64,000 bases of DNA from an uncultured Opitutaceae bacterium (GCA_937902925.1 CALFNN010000084.1:24484-88483); one strand, 5' to 3'. Shown: positions 37,460 to 47,825, counted from the first letter of the stretch. The notes: generated by a model not told the origin, from the sequence alone. A program made the numbers and translations.

Positions 37460-40400
37460 ATGCCAAAAGAATTCAACCGTCCGAGACTATTTGCGGAGAT
37501 CGTCGCGACGGTGGCCCTGACCGGAAGCGTGGTCGTGGTCCTGCGTTCGTTCATCGAGTCGCGCATAGGCGGGGTGGTGGGTGAAATCGTGAAGGTGGCG
37601 CTGTTCGCCTCGACGGCGGGAGGGGCGATTTACTGGCGGTGCATGGCCGCGCTCGCGCGAGCGCCCGACGGGCCGGCGGCGCCGCCGGTCGTGCGTTCGC
37701 CGGCGACGATCGGGCTGATGACGATCGCGCTGGCGGGCGGACTGGGTTTCACCGCGCTCGGCATCTATCAGGCGCGGCAGTATTACCGGAACGATGCGCG
37801 TTATCGGTTTGAGCGGCTGGTCGAGCGGCTGACCGGCGAGGTGCAGCGGCGCATCAACCAGCCGGTGTTTGGGTTGAAGGGTGCCCGCGGGGTGTATGCG
37901 GCGAGCAAATCCGTCGAACGCCTGGAGTTTCGCGCCTACACGGAGTCGCGGGACCTGCTGGCGGAGTTTCCCGGCGTGCTGGGTTTCGGTTTCATCCAGC
38001 GTGTGGCGCGAAAGGATCTGGACGCGTTCATCGCGGCCGAGCGGGCGGACGATGCGCCGGATTTCAAGGTCACGACCAGGGGCGATGCCCCGGACCTGTA
38101 TGTCGCGAAATTTCTCGACCCGCTGGCGGCGAACCGGCCGGCGTGGGGGTTCGACACCGGCTCGGATGCGGTGCGCCGGGCTTCGATCGAGCAGGCGGTG
38201 CGGACTGGCGAGCCGACGCTGACGAGCCGCGTGACCTTGCGGCAAGATCCCGCCCAGCGGGCCGGTTTCCTTTATCTGCTCCCCATTTATCGCAATGGCA
38301 GTCGTCCGACGACGGCGGCGGAGCGCGAGACGAACCTCGTCGGCCTCGTGTTTGCGCCGATCGTGATCGACGGGGTGCTGGCGAAGTTCATGGCCGAGGC
38401 GGACGGGCTGCTCGACCTCGAGGTGTTCGAGGGGACCGGGCGGGACGGGGCCAGCCTGCTGTTCGACAGCGACCCGGGAACGAGCTCGGTGGCAGGGGCC
38501 GACCGCCAGCGCGAGTTCGACGGGAGAATGTTCGACAAGACCGTGGTGGTCGAGATCGGGGGGCGCCAGTGGACGCTCGTGGCGGCCACGACGAAGCGGT
38601 TCGAGTCGGGGGTCGAGGCGCAGGTGCCGGTGCTGATCGGCATGATCGGGGTGCTCGTCAGCGCGCTGCTCGGAGGGATGGTTTATTCGCTGGGCCGGAG
38701 CCGGAGCCGGGCGCTGGCGCTGGCGGGCGAAATGACGGCGAGTCTGCGGGCGCGAGAAGCGGAAGCGCGGCGGCTGGCGATGGTGGCGAGCCGCACGAGC
38801 AACGCAGTCGCCATCACCGACGCGGCGGGGTGCATCGAGTGGATCAACGAGGGGTTCACGCGCATCACGGGCTACGGACTCGCCGAGGTGAAGGGGCGCC
38901 GGCCGGGCCCCGTCCTGCAGGGTCCGCAATCCAACCCGGCGACGGTGGCGGAAATGCGCGCCGGGCTGGCGGCGCAAAAGGGCTTCAAGGTCGAGGTCAT
39001 CAACTACCACAAGTCGGGTCGCCCGTATTGGGTGGAGATCGAGGTGCAGCCGCTGCGCGACGCCGCGGGCGCGGTCACGGGGTTCATGGCCGTCGAAAGC
39101 GACGTCACCGAGCGCAAGGCCGCGGAGCAGAAACTGAAGGCGAGCGAGCACCAGCTCAGCGCGCTGACCGCGCAGGCGCCGGGGGTGATTTTCCAATTTG
39201 AGGTTTCGCCGGGCGGGCGGCGGTCGTTCGCGTTCCTGAGCGCGGGCTACCGGGAGCTGTTCGGGCGCGACCCGGCCGAGGCGTTGCAGCGGCCGGCGAT
39301 CCTGTTCGGGGCGGTCGCGCCGGACGACCGCCGGGCGGTGCGGGCGAGCCTCGAACAGGCGATCGCGCTGGGATTGCCGTGGGCCGACACGTTCCGGATT
39401 CGCACGCCGGACGGCACCGAGCGGTGGATTCATGCGCGTTCGTCCATCACCGGGCAACCGGATGGAACGAAGGTGTGGATCGGCATGCTGGCCGATATTT
39501 CCGCGCAGCAGCAGGCGCGCTTCGCGGCGGAGAGCCTCAACCTCAAGCTCGAGAAGGCGATCGACCAGGCCCAGAAGGCGACGGCGAAGGCGGAGCAGGC
39601 CAACCTGGCGAAGAGCCAGTTCCTCGCGACGATGAGCCACGAAATCCGCACGCCGATGAATGGCGTCATCGGCATGACCTCGCTGCTGCTGGACACGTCG
39701 CTCACGCCGCAGCAGCGGGAGTTCACCGAGATCGTGCGCTCGAGCGGCGAGAGCCTGCTCTCGTTGATCAACGACATCCTCGACTTCTCGAAGATCGAGT
39801 CGGGCCGAATGGATCTCGAACTGGAGCCGTTCAACATCCGCGATTGCGTCGAGAGCGCGCTCGACCTGTTCGCGGCGCGGGCCGCGCAGAAGGGGCTCGA
39901 CCTGCTGTATGAGATCGGTGACGGCGTGCCGCGCGAAGTGCGGGGGGACGTCACGCGGACGCGGCAGATTTTGGTCAACCTCGTGGGCAATGCGCTGAAG
40001 TTCACCGAGCGGGGCGAGGTCGAGCTGACGGTGCGGTGCGGGGCGGCCGACACGGAGCCGCGGGAGCTGCTCTTGGCGGTGCGCGACACGGGGATCGGCA
40101 TCCCGCCCGAGGCACTGGGCCGGCTCTTCAGTTCGTTCACCCAGGTCGACGCCTCGACGACCCGCAAATACGGCGGCACCGGGCTCGGCCTCGCGATCAG
40201 CAAGCGGCTGGCCGAAATCATGGGCGGGCGGATGTGGGTCGAGAGCGAGACGGGGCGCGGCTCGACGTTTTTCTTCACGCTGCGGGCGGAATGGATGGCG
40301 AGCGCGCCGCGGCCGTTCTTCGGGGTGGACCGGCCGCGGCTGCGGGGCAAGCGACTGCTGGTGGTCGACGACAGCGAGACCAGCCGGCGCATCCTGTCCA

Positions 40401-41155
40401 CGCTCGCGGCGAAGTGGGGCATGAGCGCGGTGGTCGAGGAGCGCGGGGCAGTGGCGCTGGAGCGGCTGCGCGCCGGCGAGCGATTCGACCTGGCGATCCT
40501 CGACATGCAGATGCCCGAACTCGATGGCGTCATGCTGGCGACGGAAATCCGGCGGTTGCCGGAGGGAGGCGATTTTCCCCTGCTCCTGCTGTCGTCGATC
40601 GGGCGGAATCCCGACCCGCAGCACGCGGACCTGTTTGCCGCGACCCTCTCGAAGCCAGCCAAGCCCTCGCAGTTGTTCGACGCCATCGCGAAAATCTTCG
40701 GCTCGACCGCGCCGTTTCCCGTCGCCACGCCGGCGGCGCCGGTGCTGGAGCCGGGCCAGACGCGGACCGAGAAGGTCCTGCTCGCCGAGGACAACCCGGT
40801 GAACCAAAAGGTCGCGCTCCACATGCTCGCGCGCATCGGCTACCGCGCCGACACCGCGGCAAACGGCTTCGAGGTGCTCCATGCGATCCAGCGGCAGCAC
40901 TACGACCTTATTTTGATGGACGTGCAGATGCCGGAAATGGACGGGTTGGACGCCACGAGGCGGATTCGCGCGGAACAGGCGGTGGACAAGCCGGCGCCGT
41001 GGATCATCGCGCTCACGGCGAACGCGATGGAGGGCGACCGCGAGCAATGCGTGCAGGCGGGGATGGACGATTACCTCAGCAAGCCGATCAAGAGTTCCGA
41101 TCTCGCCGCGGCGTTGCAACGGGCGCGGCGCGGCGGGCCGGCGTCGCCAGCGTAA
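37460..41155 (+). CDS. Hybrid sensor histidine kinase (CHASE-PAS-PAS-HisKA-HATPase-REC-REC)
   Basis: A 1231-residue membrane sensor. A membrane span near residues 90-110 precedes an extracytoplasmic CHASE domain (about 110-330; WGFDTGSDAVRRASIEQ and GFLYLLPIYRNG). A second span near 390-410 leads to two PAS domains (about 440-570 and 575-690), then HisKA with phosphoacceptor His727 in MSHEIRTPMNGV, HATPase with DTGIGIPPEALGRLF and GTGLGLAISKRLAE, and two receivers with phosphoacceptor aspartates D1015 and D1154. No response regulator lies nearby, so the partner is elsewhere. The start ATG at 37460 gives the first span near residue 15. Confidence 0.94.
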   Translation: MPKEFNRPRLFAEIVATVALTGSVVVVLRSFIESRIGGVVGEIVKVALFASTAGGAIYWRCMAALARAPDGPAAPPVVRSPATIGLMTIALAGGLGFTALGIYQARQYYRNDARYRFERLVERLTGEVQRRINQPVFGLKGARGVYAASKSVERLEFRAYTESRDLLAEFPGVLGFGFIQRVARKDLDAFIAAERADDAPDFKVTTRGDAPDLYVAKFLDPLAANRPAWGFDTGSDAVRRASIEQAVRTGEPTLTSRVTLRQDPAQRAGFLYLLPIYRNGSRPTTAAERETNLVGLVFAPIVIDGVLAKFMAEADGLLDLEVFEGTGRDGASLLFDSDPGTSSVAGADRQREFDGRMFDKTVVVEIGGRQWTLVAATTKRFESGVEAQVPVLIGMIGVLVSALLGGMVYSLGRSRSRALALAGEMTASLRAREAEARRLAMVASRTSNAVAITDAAGCIEWINEGFTRITGYGLAEVKGRRPGPVLQGPQSNPATVAEMRAGLAAQKGFKVEVINYHKSGRPYWVEIEVQPLRDAAGAVTGFMAVESDVTERKAAEQKLKASEHQLSALTAQAPGVIFQFEVSPGGRRSFAFLSAGYRELFGRDPAEALQRPAILFGAVAPDDRRAVRASLEQAIALGLPWADTFRIRTPDGTERWIHARSSITGQPDGTKVWIGMLADISAQQQARFAAESLNLKLEKAIDQAQKATAKAEQANLAKSQFLATMSHEIRTPMNGVIGMTSLLLDTSLTPQQREFTEIVRSSGESLLSLINDILDFSKIESGRMDLELEPFNIRDCVESALDLFAARAAQKGLDLLYEIGDGVPREVRGDVTRTRQILVNLVGNALKFTERGEVELTVRCGAADTEPRELLLAVRDTGIGIPPEALGRLFSSFTQVDASTTRKYGGTGLGLAISKRLAEIMGGRMWVESETGRGSTFFFTLRAEWMASAPRPFFGVDRPRLRGKRLLVVDDSETSRRILSTLAAKWGMSAVVEERGAVALERLRAGERFDLAILDMQMPELDGVMLATEIRRLPEGGDFPLLLLSSIGRNPDPQHADLFAATLSKPAKPSQLFDAIAKIFGSTAPFPVATPAAPVLEPGQTRTEKVLLAEDNPVNQKVALHMLARIGYRADTAANGFEVLHAIQRQHYDLILMDVQMPEMDGLDATRRIRAEQAVDKPAPWIIALTANAMEGDREQCVQAGMDDYLSKPIKSSDLAAALQRARRGGPASPA

Positions 41156-41180
41156 TACCGCTGTCTCGTCGCGTTTGGAC

Positions 41181-41267
41181 TTTTGCGGAGAACGGACCTC
41201 CCGGTCCGTTCGGTCGTAACCTGGCGTAATCTTCATGAACGGACCGGGAGGTCCGTTCTCCGTAAAA
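41181..41267. repeat. REP-like inverted doublet after the histidine kinase gene
   Basis: Two 31-base units in inverted orientation (41181-41211 and 41237-41267) with one mismatch between arms and a 25-base spacer. Each arm is itself a hairpin: stem GAACGGACC/GGTCCGTTC around the loop TCCC. The layout, paired small palindromes facing each other between convergent or tandem genes, is that of REP/REPIN elements. It could also act as a strong bidirectional stem for the transcripts that end here. Confidence 0.8.
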
Positions 41268-41360
41268 CCCAATAATCAAGGGATGCTGGGACAATACCAA
41301 CGTCCGCTAGCTCTTGGATTTGCGCGAAGAGCAGGATAATTCGCGCGTCGCGCGACCGCT

Positions 41361-42518
41361 TTACACCGGCGGAAATTTCACCCACTTCGCGCCGAGCTGC
41401 GAGGATTTCACGACGGTCTCGATGAAGGCCATGCCCTCGACGCCGTCGTCGATCGTCGGGTAGTCGAGATTCTTGGGCGGGCGCCGGCCCGTCACCTCGG
41501 CGCAGATCGCGCGGAACGCTTCGCGGTAAATGTTGCCGAACGCCTCGAGGTAGCCCTCGGGATGGCCGGCCGGGAGGCGCGTGAAGCGGGCGGCATTGGG
41601 GCCGAGGTAGCCGTTGCCACGGCGCCAGACCTGGCGGGGCTGGTCGGGGAACTTCACGACGAGTTCGTTCGGGTGCTCCTGATGCCACTCGAGCGACGCC
41701 TTCGTGCCATAGACGCGGAGGTTGAGGTTGTTCTCGTCGCCGACGGAAATCTGCGACGCGTGGATGATGCCCTTCGCGCCGCCCTTGAAGCGCACGAGAA
41801 TGCTGCCGTCGTCGTCGAGCCTGCGACCCTTCACGAACGTCGTGAGGTCGGCGCAAAGCGACTGGATGCGCAGGCCGGTGATGTAGCGCGTGAGGTTCTC
41901 GGCGTGCGTGCCGATGTCGCCGATGCAACCGGCGGCGCCGCTGCGCTTCGGGTCGGTCCGCCAGCCGGCCTGTTTCTGGCCGGTCCGCTCGAGGAGCGTG
42001 CTCAGCCAGCCCTGCGGATATTCCGCGACGACCTTGCGCAGCTGGCCGAGGAAACCGCTCCGGACGAGGTCGCGCGCCTGCTTCACCATCGCGTTGCCGG
42101 TGTAGTTATGGGTGAGGACGAAAATCTTTTTCGTGCGCCGGACGATCGCGCGGAGTTTTTTCGCCTCCGCGAGATTGAAGGTCGCGGGCTTGTCGCAGAC
42201 GACGTTGAAGCCGCTTTCGAGAAACAATTTCGCCGGCGGGAAGTGCTGGTGGTTCGGCGTCACGATGACGACGAAGTCGAGCCGCTCGTCGGCGGGGCGG
42301 CGGGCCTCGGCGCGGGCCATCGCGGCGTAGCTGCCGTAGACGCGCGCCGGGTCGAGGAAGAGGTCGGCGCCGGAGGCCTTGGAGCGAACGGCGTTGGAGG
42401 AGAAGGCGCCGGCGACGAGCTCGGCCTGTCCGTCCATCGCGGCGGCGATGCGGTGCACGGCGCCGATGAACGCGCCGCGGCCGCCGCCGATCATGCCAAA
42501 ACGGAGTTTGCGGGTCAT
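41361..42518 (-). CDS. Gfo/Idh/MocA family oxidoreductase
   Basis: A 385-residue NAD(P)-dependent dehydrogenase. [12 protein letters not shown] (8-19) is a glycine-rich Rossmann loop, CDKPATFN holds the family EKP-equivalent (here DKP), and [16 protein letters not shown] carries the catalytic histidine region. No signal peptide. Preceded on its strand, after 79 bp, by a TIM-barrel sugar isomerase, so the two probably act in the same sugar-oxidation route. The intergenic gap holds a long hairpin. Substrate not determinable. Confidence 0.9.
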   Translation of the reverse strand: MTRKLRFGMIGGGRGAFIGAVHRIAAAMDGQAELVAGAFSSNAVRSKASGADLFLDPARVYGSYAAMARAEARRPADERLDFVVIVTPNHQHFPPAKLFLESGFNVVCDKPATFNLAEAKKLRAIVRRTKKIFVLTHNYTGNAMVKQARDLVRSGFLGQLRKVVAEYPQGWLSTLLERTGQKQAGWRTDPKRSGAAGCIGDIGTHAENLTRYITGLRIQSLCADLTTFVKGRRLDDDGSILVRFKGGAKGIIHASQISVGDENNLNLRVYGTKASLEWHQEHPNELVVKFPDQPRQVWRRGNGYLGPNAARFTRLPAGHPEGYLEAFGNIYREAFRAICAEVTGRRPPKNLDYPTIDDGVEGMAFIETVVKSSQLGAKWVKFPPV

Positions 42519-42532
42519 GGGAGGAAGGAGGT

Positions 42533-42590
42533 GTCTCGCGAAGGAAGCGAAGGAAGCCGGGCTTCACTTCGTTCGTTTTCTTCGCGAGAC
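42533..42590. repeat. Imperfect 58-base inverted repeat (long hairpin) between two co-directional genes
   Basis: Outer 11-base perfect arms GTCTCGCGAAG and CTTCGCGAGAC, an inner imperfect region rich in GAAG/CTTC and an apical GAAGC-CGG-GCTTC. It fills most of the 79-base gap between the isomerase gene (ending 42598) and the oxidoreductase gene (starting 42518), and would form a stable RNA hairpin between the two coding parts of one transcript. Confidence 0.7.
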
Positions 42591-42597
42591 GAAATGG

Positions 42598-43641
42598 CTA
42601 GCGGTTCTTTTTGTCGAATGCGGCATCGAACGCGACGGCGCCCGAGGGGAAATCGATCTGGCGGACGAACGCGGCGGCCTCGGTCGCGCCGTGGACGCGA
42701 TCCATGCGGATATCCTCCCACTCGACGGAGAGCGGGCCGCGATAGCCGACATCGTTCAGCGCGACGATGATGTCCTCGAACTTGATGTCGCCATGGCCGG
42801 GCGAGCGGAAATCCCAGAAGCGCCGCGCGTCGCCGAAGCCCACGTGGCCGCCGAAGACGCCGACGGATCCGTCGCCGTGGCCCCACCAGACATCCTTCAT
42901 GTGCGCATGGTAGATGCGATCGCCGAAGGTGCGGATGAACTTCACATAGTCGACACCCTGGTAGCCAAGGTGCGACGGATCGTAGTTGAAACCGAAGCGG
43001 CGGTGGCCGCCGACCGCCGCGATGGCGCGCTGCGCGCTGGCGAGGTCGAAGGCGATCTCGGTCGGGTGAACCTCGAGGCCGAAGTTGACGTTGGCCTTGT
43101 CGAACGCTTCGAGGATCGGGCCGAAACGCTTGCCGAAATCCGCGAGGCCCGCGTCCCAGTAGGCGGGCGGCGTGGGCGGGAAGGCGTAGAGCGAGTGCCA
43201 GATCGACGAGCCGGTGAAGCCGTTGACGACGGCGGGAAAATCGTCGCCGCCTTTCCGGCCGGGCTTGGCGTCGAAGAACGCCCGCGCCGCCCTCGCAGTC
43301 ACGATCATTTTCCGCGCGGCACGGCGACGCACGCCCTCGGGTTCGCCGTCGCCCCAGACGTCGGGCGGCAGGATGGCCCGGTGGCGTTCGTCGATGCGAT
43401 CGCAGATCGCCTGGCCGACGAGATGGCTCGAGATGGCGTAGCAAGTCAGGCCGTGGGACTTGAGGAGCGCCCATTTTTCGTGGACGTATTTCTTGCTGGT
43501 CGCGGCGGCGTCGACATCGAAGTGGTCGCCCCAGCAGGCGAGCTCGACACCGTCGTAACCCATTTTTTTCGCGAGCGGCGCGAGTTTTTCGAGCGGGAGA
43601 TCGGCCCACTGGCCGGTGAACAGGGTGACGGGGCGGGGCAT
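42598..43641 (-). CDS. Sugar phosphate isomerase/epimerase (xylose-isomerase-like TIM barrel)
   Basis: A 347-residue protein of the AP endonuclease-2/xylose isomerase-like fold. [15 protein letters not shown] near residue 28, [33 protein letters not shown] with likely metal-ligating acid and histidine residues, YHAHMKD and LSVEWED near the end are the typical strand-end motifs. Starts at the ATG of 43641, divergent with the related protein at 43747. Sequence similarity to inosose or hydroxypyruvate isomerases is possible, but the substrate is unknown. Confidence 0.87.
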   Translation of the reverse strand: MPRPVTLFTGQWADLPLEKLAPLAKKMGYDGVELACWGDHFDVDAAATSKKYVHEKWALLKSHGLTCYAISSHLVGQAICDRIDERHRAILPPDVWGDGEPEGVRRRAARKMIVTARAARAFFDAKPGRKGGDDFPAVVNGFTGSSIWHSLYAFPPTPPAYWDAGLADFGKRFGPILEAFDKANVNFGLEVHPTEIAFDLASAQRAIAAVGGHRRFGFNYDPSHLGYQGVDYVKFIRTFGDRIYHAHMKDVWWGHGDGSVGVFGGHVGFGDARRFWDFRSPGHGDIKFEDIIVALNDVGYRGPLSVEWEDIRMDRVHGATEAAAFVRQIDFPSGAVAFDAAFDKKNR

Positions 43642-43746
43642 GGCGGGCGGGTTGGGGAAGCATGGTTTCGCCGTCCCGCGCGGGGGCGGCAAGGCCAATG
43701 TCATTCTTCGCCTCGCGCGGCGGGACAAAAGCCCTATGCTCCGGGC

Positions 43747-44547
43747 ATGAGTCTGCTGCGCTGTTTCTCGACTCTCGGCTGTCCCGAACTCTCGCTCGAC
43801 GAAACGCTGGCGCTGGCGGCGAAGCATGAACTCGCGGCGGTGGAGCTGCGCGCGCTGGGTGGCACGGTGGACCTGGCGGAGCATTTTGCGGCCGAGTTCG
43901 GCGCGCCGACGGCGCTGGCCGAGCGGCTCGAGGGTCAGCCGGTGCGCATCGTCGCGCTCGACACGTCGCTCCACCTGACCGATGCGACGGACACGGTGCG
44001 CGCGACGCTGGCGCTGCTGGCTCCGTGGGCGGACGCACTGGGCGTGAAATGGCTGCGGGTGTTCGACAGCGACCGGGCGGTCGACGCCCACGAGCTGGAC
44101 GAGGTGGCGGAAACGATTCGCTGCTGGCGGAAATTGCGCCGGCAGAATCGCTGGCGGGCGGACGTGATGATCGAGACGCACGACTCGCTGGTCACGGCGG
44201 AGGCGATCCAGCGGTTTCTCGCGGCGGTGCCGCGCACGGCGATCCTGTGGGATTCGCATCACACGTGGAAGAAAGGCGGCGAGGATCCGATCGTGACCTG
44301 GCAGGCGATCCGCAACGACGTCGTGCACATTCACGTGAAGGACAGCGTGAGCGTGGCGACGGGACGGCATCCCTTCACCTACGTCAACCCGGGGGCCGGC
44401 GAATTTCCGATGGCGCCGCTGCGGGCGGCGTTGCGCGCATCACGGTTTGCCGGGCCGGTGAGTCTCGAATGGGAAAAGCTGTGGCATCCCCATCTCGGCC
44501 CGCTCGACGAAGCGCTCGCGGCCGCGCGGCGCCACGCGTGGTGGTGA
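43747..44547 (+). CDS. Sugar phosphate isomerase/epimerase, short form
   Basis: A 266-residue TIM-barrel protein of the same superfamily as the divergent gene at 43641. It begins [61 protein letters not shown] and [11 protein letters not shown] supply the expected acidic and histidine metal ligands. No signal peptide. It converges with the symporter gene, 25 bp away. Likely acts in the same sugar pathway as its neighbours. Confidence 0.85.
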   Translation: MSLLRCFSTLGCPELSLDETLALAAKHELAAVELRALGGTVDLAEHFAAEFGAPTALAERLEGQPVRIVALDTSLHLTDATDTVRATLALLAPWADALGVKWLRVFDSDRAVDAHELDEVAETIRCWRKLRRQNRWRADVMIETHDSLVTAEAIQRFLAAVPRTAILWDSHHTWKKGGEDPIVTWQAIRNDVVHIHVKDSVSVATGRHPFTYVNPGAGEFPMAPLRAALRASRFAGPVSLEWEKLWHPHLGPLDEALAAARRHAWW

Positions 44548-44572
44548 CAGCGGGTGCGGCCGGCGGCGGACG

Positions 44573-46315
44573 TCAGGTCGCGGCCGGTTTGCGCGATGCG
44601 GCGAGCAGCAGGAGCCCGATGCCACCGACCAGTCCGCCGCAAAATAAAAACGCGAGGCGGCCGATCGCCGGATTGGGAATCAGCGCGAGCGCCCCGACGA
44701 AGCTGCCGTAGACGACGCACATCCAGCCGATGAACTTCGACTGGCGGGCATCGTTGGCCACGCCCTCCTCCTCCGCGGAATCGATCCGGCGGTGCATCCC
44801 GGCAAAGAACTTTTCCACGCGCGCCTTGTAGTCGGCGGGCGAGCGGGTCCAGAAAAACCTGGTGCCGAAAAACCAGGCGGTGCCGACGATGATGTTGAGA
44901 AACGTGGCGATGGCCTGCTCCCAATACTCGCGGGAGGAGGCGGCGAGCGGCGCGACGTGGAAGTAGTCCGCCGCCGCGTCGGGCGTGAGGACATAGGTGG
45001 CCACGAGCGACGAGCAGAAGCCGACGAGCACGGTGCTCCAGCCCGACCACGGCGGGGTGTTTTTCACCAGCACGCCCCAGACGAGCGGGATCGCAAACGG
45101 CGTGATCACGAGCGCGCTGAAGCGCACGGTGAGGCCGAACAGCGAGATGGTCTGCAACTGGCTGAACCGCCACGCGACGAAGATGACGACGATGCCCATG
45201 ACAAACGTCGTGAATTTTCCGGCCTTGAGCAGCTGCCGGTCGGTCGCGAGGGGGCGGAGGACAGGCTGGTAGAAATTCTTGATGAAGACGCCGGCGTTGC
45301 GGTTCAGGCCGGCGTCCATCGCGGAGATCGTCGAGGCGAACATGCCGCTGACGAACAGGCCCATCATGCCGACGGGCAGCACGTCGCGGGCGACGGCGAT
45401 GAACGAGCCCTCGGCGGGGTTGCGCAGGCCGGGGAACTGCGCGTGCAGGTCCGGGTGCAGGATCCGCCCAACCATCGGCGGGATGAACCAGATGAAGATG
45501 CCGACGATGAAGAGCGCCCCGCCGAGAAAGCCGGCCCAGCGGGCGTGGCGGCCGTCCTTGACGCAAAGGTAGCGCGAGGCGTCGGTGAGGTTGTTGGTCG
45601 AGACGAATTGTTTCAGCACCATCGCGATCGCCCACATGCCGAAAAAGTTGCTCGTCGAAAGCTGCGAGAGCGCGAGATGCTGCGGCGGCAGCTGGCTGAG
45701 AAACGAGCCGAGGCCCCCGACCCGCATGAGAGCGAGCACCGTGACGACGATGCACACGGGCATCAGCACGAGCATCTGGACGAAGTCGCCGGCGAGCACG
45801 CCCCAACTGCCGCTGATCAGCGACATGAACAGCACGACCGCGCCGGTGGCGATGATGGTGAGCGTGAGGTCGACGCCGAACACGGCGGAGAAGAAGATGC
45901 CGAGCGAATTCAGCCAGATGCCCGCCTGCAGGATGCCCATCGGCAACTGGAGCCAGGTGAAGACGTGCTCGTTGCCGCGGCCGAAACGCGCCCGCACGGC
46001 CTCGACAAACGTGACCACCCGCATCTGCCGGTAGCGCGGCGCGAAGTAGAGCGCGTTGCAGACAAAGCCGATGATGTTGCCGATGTAGATCATGACGATC
46101 GGCCAGCCGTCGGAGTAGGCCTTGCTCGCCGCGCCGGTGAACGTCCATGCGCTGAACTGCACCATGAAGGCGGAGCCGCCGACCATCCACCACAGCGCCT
46201 TGCCGCCGCCGCGAAAATAATCGCTGACGTTGCTGACGAAGCGCCGGAAGAACCAGCTCACCGCGAGGATGTAGACGAAGTAGAACGCGATGACGGCGTA
46301 GTCGTAGGGGGTCAT
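44573..46315 (-). CDS. Sodium/solute symporter (SSS/SLC5 family)
   Basis: A 580-residue inner-membrane transporter with about 14 spans. It begins directly in the first span after MTPYDYAV; SNVSDYFRGGGKALWWMVGGSAFMVQFSAWTFTG is the family signature (cut here into parts: GGGKALWWMVGGSAF and SAWTFTGAASKAYS). The domain near residues 285-340 (FVSGMFASTISAMDAGLNRNA) is also conserved. Start is the ATG at 46315; a longer frame upstream is antisense noise. It follows the NamZ-like lipoprotein and glycerate kinase genes on the same strand, and may import the sugar released by NamZ. Confidence 0.93.
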   Translation of the reverse strand: MTPYDYAVIAFYFVYILAVSWFFRRFVSNVSDYFRGGGKALWWMVGGSAFMVQFSAWTFTGAASKAYSDGWPIVMIYIGNIIGFVCNALYFAPRYRQMRVVTFVEAVRARFGRGNEHVFTWLQLPMGILQAGIWLNSLGIFFSAVFGVDLTLTIIATGAVVLFMSLISGSWGVLAGDFVQMLVLMPVCIVVTVLALMRVGGLGSFLSQLPPQHLALSQLSTSNFFGMWAIAMVLKQFVSTNNLTDASRYLCVKDGRHARWAGFLGGALFIVGIFIWFIPPMVGRILHPDLHAQFPGLRNPAEGSFIAVARDVLPVGMMGLFVSGMFASTISAMDAGLNRNAGVFIKNFYQPVLRPLATDRQLLKAGKFTTFVMGIVVIFVAWRFSQLQTISLFGLTVRFSALVITPFAIPLVWGVLVKNTPPWSGWSTVLVGFCSSLVATYVLTPDAAADYFHVAPLAASSREYWEQAIATFLNIIVGTAWFFGTRFFWTRSPADYKARVEKFFAGMHRRIDSAEEEGVANDARQSKFIGWMCVVYGSFVGALALIPNPAIGRLAFLFCGGLVGGIGLLLLAASRKPAAT

Positions 46316-46457
46316 GCAGGGGCGGTGGTGCGGGAAACCCCGGGGAGGGACGGGAGGAGGCCGGACAACCAGCGGCGGTAGTTGAGAGGGCCAAAACGCC
46401 GAAGGCAAGGAGCGGAAACGCCCCCGGGACGACGGCCGCGCCGGGGCCGCGTTCCGC

Positions 46458-47825
46458 TCAGCGGTAGAGCCAGAATTTTTTGCTCTGCTCCTGGTAGATG
46501 TGCGCCTGTTCGCGCCAGGTGCGGAGCCAGGCCTCGAGGTCGATCCGCGCGCCCTTGGCGGCGAGGTCGTCGAAAAACGCCTCGGAACCGACATGGATCT
46601 TGAACGTGCGCTGATCCGCCTTCGTCGCGGTGGCGAAGGGATTTCTCGGGGCGAATTTGCACGCCAGCTTCATCAGGTAAAAATTCAGGGCGGTGGGCTC
46701 CCATGCATCGTAGTCGGAGATCTCGACGTAGAGGCCGGTGGCGGGCTGGCCCTTGCTGTTGAGCGCGCTGACCGAGCGGAACTGCAGGCCGGGTAGATTG
46801 AAGGCGCGGAGTTCCTTTTCGACCACGTCGTCCTTGATCTTGTCGTGATGGATGCCGCGAAACGCGTAGGCCTTGCCGATGCCGTGCGTGAAGCCGCCAA
46901 GGATGCAACCGAGGCCCACCATCGGATAGCCTTCGACGGAAGCCCAATCGGTGATGAGCGTCGAGGTCGGCACCCAGGTGAGGCCGGTTTCGGGCCAGCG
47001 CATCGATCGCGTCCAGCCCCGCATCGGAATGACGGTGAGCCGCGCGCGCGCGCGCTGGGCAGGCGTGAGCGCGAGGCCGCCGGGCGGCAGGGCGTCCTTC
47101 ACCATGCGCGCGAGTTCGCCCATCGTGAGACCGTGGACGTAGGGCACGCGGAAGCGGCCGACGTCGGTCATCAGGCCGGGGTCGAGCATCGGGCCGTCGA
47201 CCTTCAAGCCGCCGAGCGGATTCGGCCGGTCGAGGATGATGACCTCCTTGCCGTTTTCGAAACACGCCTCCATCGCGGTCTTCATCGCGCCGATGAAGGT
47301 GTAACTGCGCGTGCCGATGTCCTGCAGGTCGATCACGAGGGCATCGATGGGCTTGAGCTGCGCGGGCGTCGGGCGGAACCGCTTCGTCTTGTCGTTGTAG
47401 AGCGAGAAGACGGTGAGGCCCGTCCGCGGATCGATGGCGTCGGGAAAGGTTTTTTCAGCCGGCAGTTCGTTGTAGATGCCGTGCTCGCCGGCGTAGAGGG
47501 CGACGAGTTTAACCCCGGGTGCATGGCGGAGGACCTCGATCGTGCTGATGCCGCGGCGATTCACGCCGGCGGGATGGGTGAGCAGCCCGATGCGCTTGCC
47601 GCGGACGGCGGCAAACCCCTCGGCCTCGAGCACGTCGATGCCGAGCATGACGGGCGGAAGTTTTTCGCCGGCGGGCGAAGGGACAGCGGCGACGGACGGG
47701 CTGCCGGCGGGGAGCGCCGGTTTCGCGACGGACGGCTGGCTGGCGCTGCAGCCCACGAGGCCGAAGGCGGACACCAGCAAGGTCAGGGTGTTTTTAAGAA
47801 AAGAGATGCGAGGTCCGCCGGGCAT
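46458..47825 (-). CDS. DUF1343 lipoprotein, NamZ-type exo-beta-N-acetylmuramidase
   Basis: A 455-residue protein. The lipobox LVGC gives acylated Cys26, so it should sit on a membrane. The DUF1343 core has LGIDVLEAEGF, GLLTHPAGVNRRGI, LYAGEHGIYNELPA, DLQDIGTRSYTF, LDRPNPLGG and the WASVEGYP block. This family includes B. subtilis NamZ (YbbC), which cleaves MurNAc from non-reducing ends of peptidoglycan fragments; that activity is known, its application here is inference. Downstream on the strand is an SSS symporter, upstream is glycerate kinase, a plausible salvage operon. Confidence 0.9.
   Translation of the reverse strand: MPGGPRISFLKNTLTLLVSAFGLVGCSASQPSVAKPALPAGSPSVAAVPSPAGEKLPPVMLGIDVLEAEGFAAVRGKRIGLLTHPAGVNRRGISTIEVLRHAPGVKLVALYAGEHGIYNELPAEKTFPDAIDPRTGLTVFSLYNDKTKRFRPTPAQLKPIDALVIDLQDIGTRSYTFIGAMKTAMEACFENGKEVIILDRPNPLGGLKVDGPMLDPGLMTDVGRFRVPYVHGLTMGELARMVKDALPPGGLALTPAQRARARLTVIPMRGWTRSMRWPETGLTWVPTSTLITDWASVEGYPMVGLGCILGGFTHGIGKAYAFRGIHHDKIKDDVVEKELRAFNLPGLQFRSVSALNSKGQPATGLYVEISDYDAWEPTALNFYLMKLACKFAPRNPFATATKADQRTFKIHVGSEAFFDDLAAKGARIDLEAWLRTWREQAHIYQEQSKKFWLYR

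Noticed and set aside
37487..41272. A 1261-codon frame antisense to the histidine kinase
   Set aside because: Arginine/histidine-rich, no domain pattern, fully explained as the shadow of a GC-rich gene.
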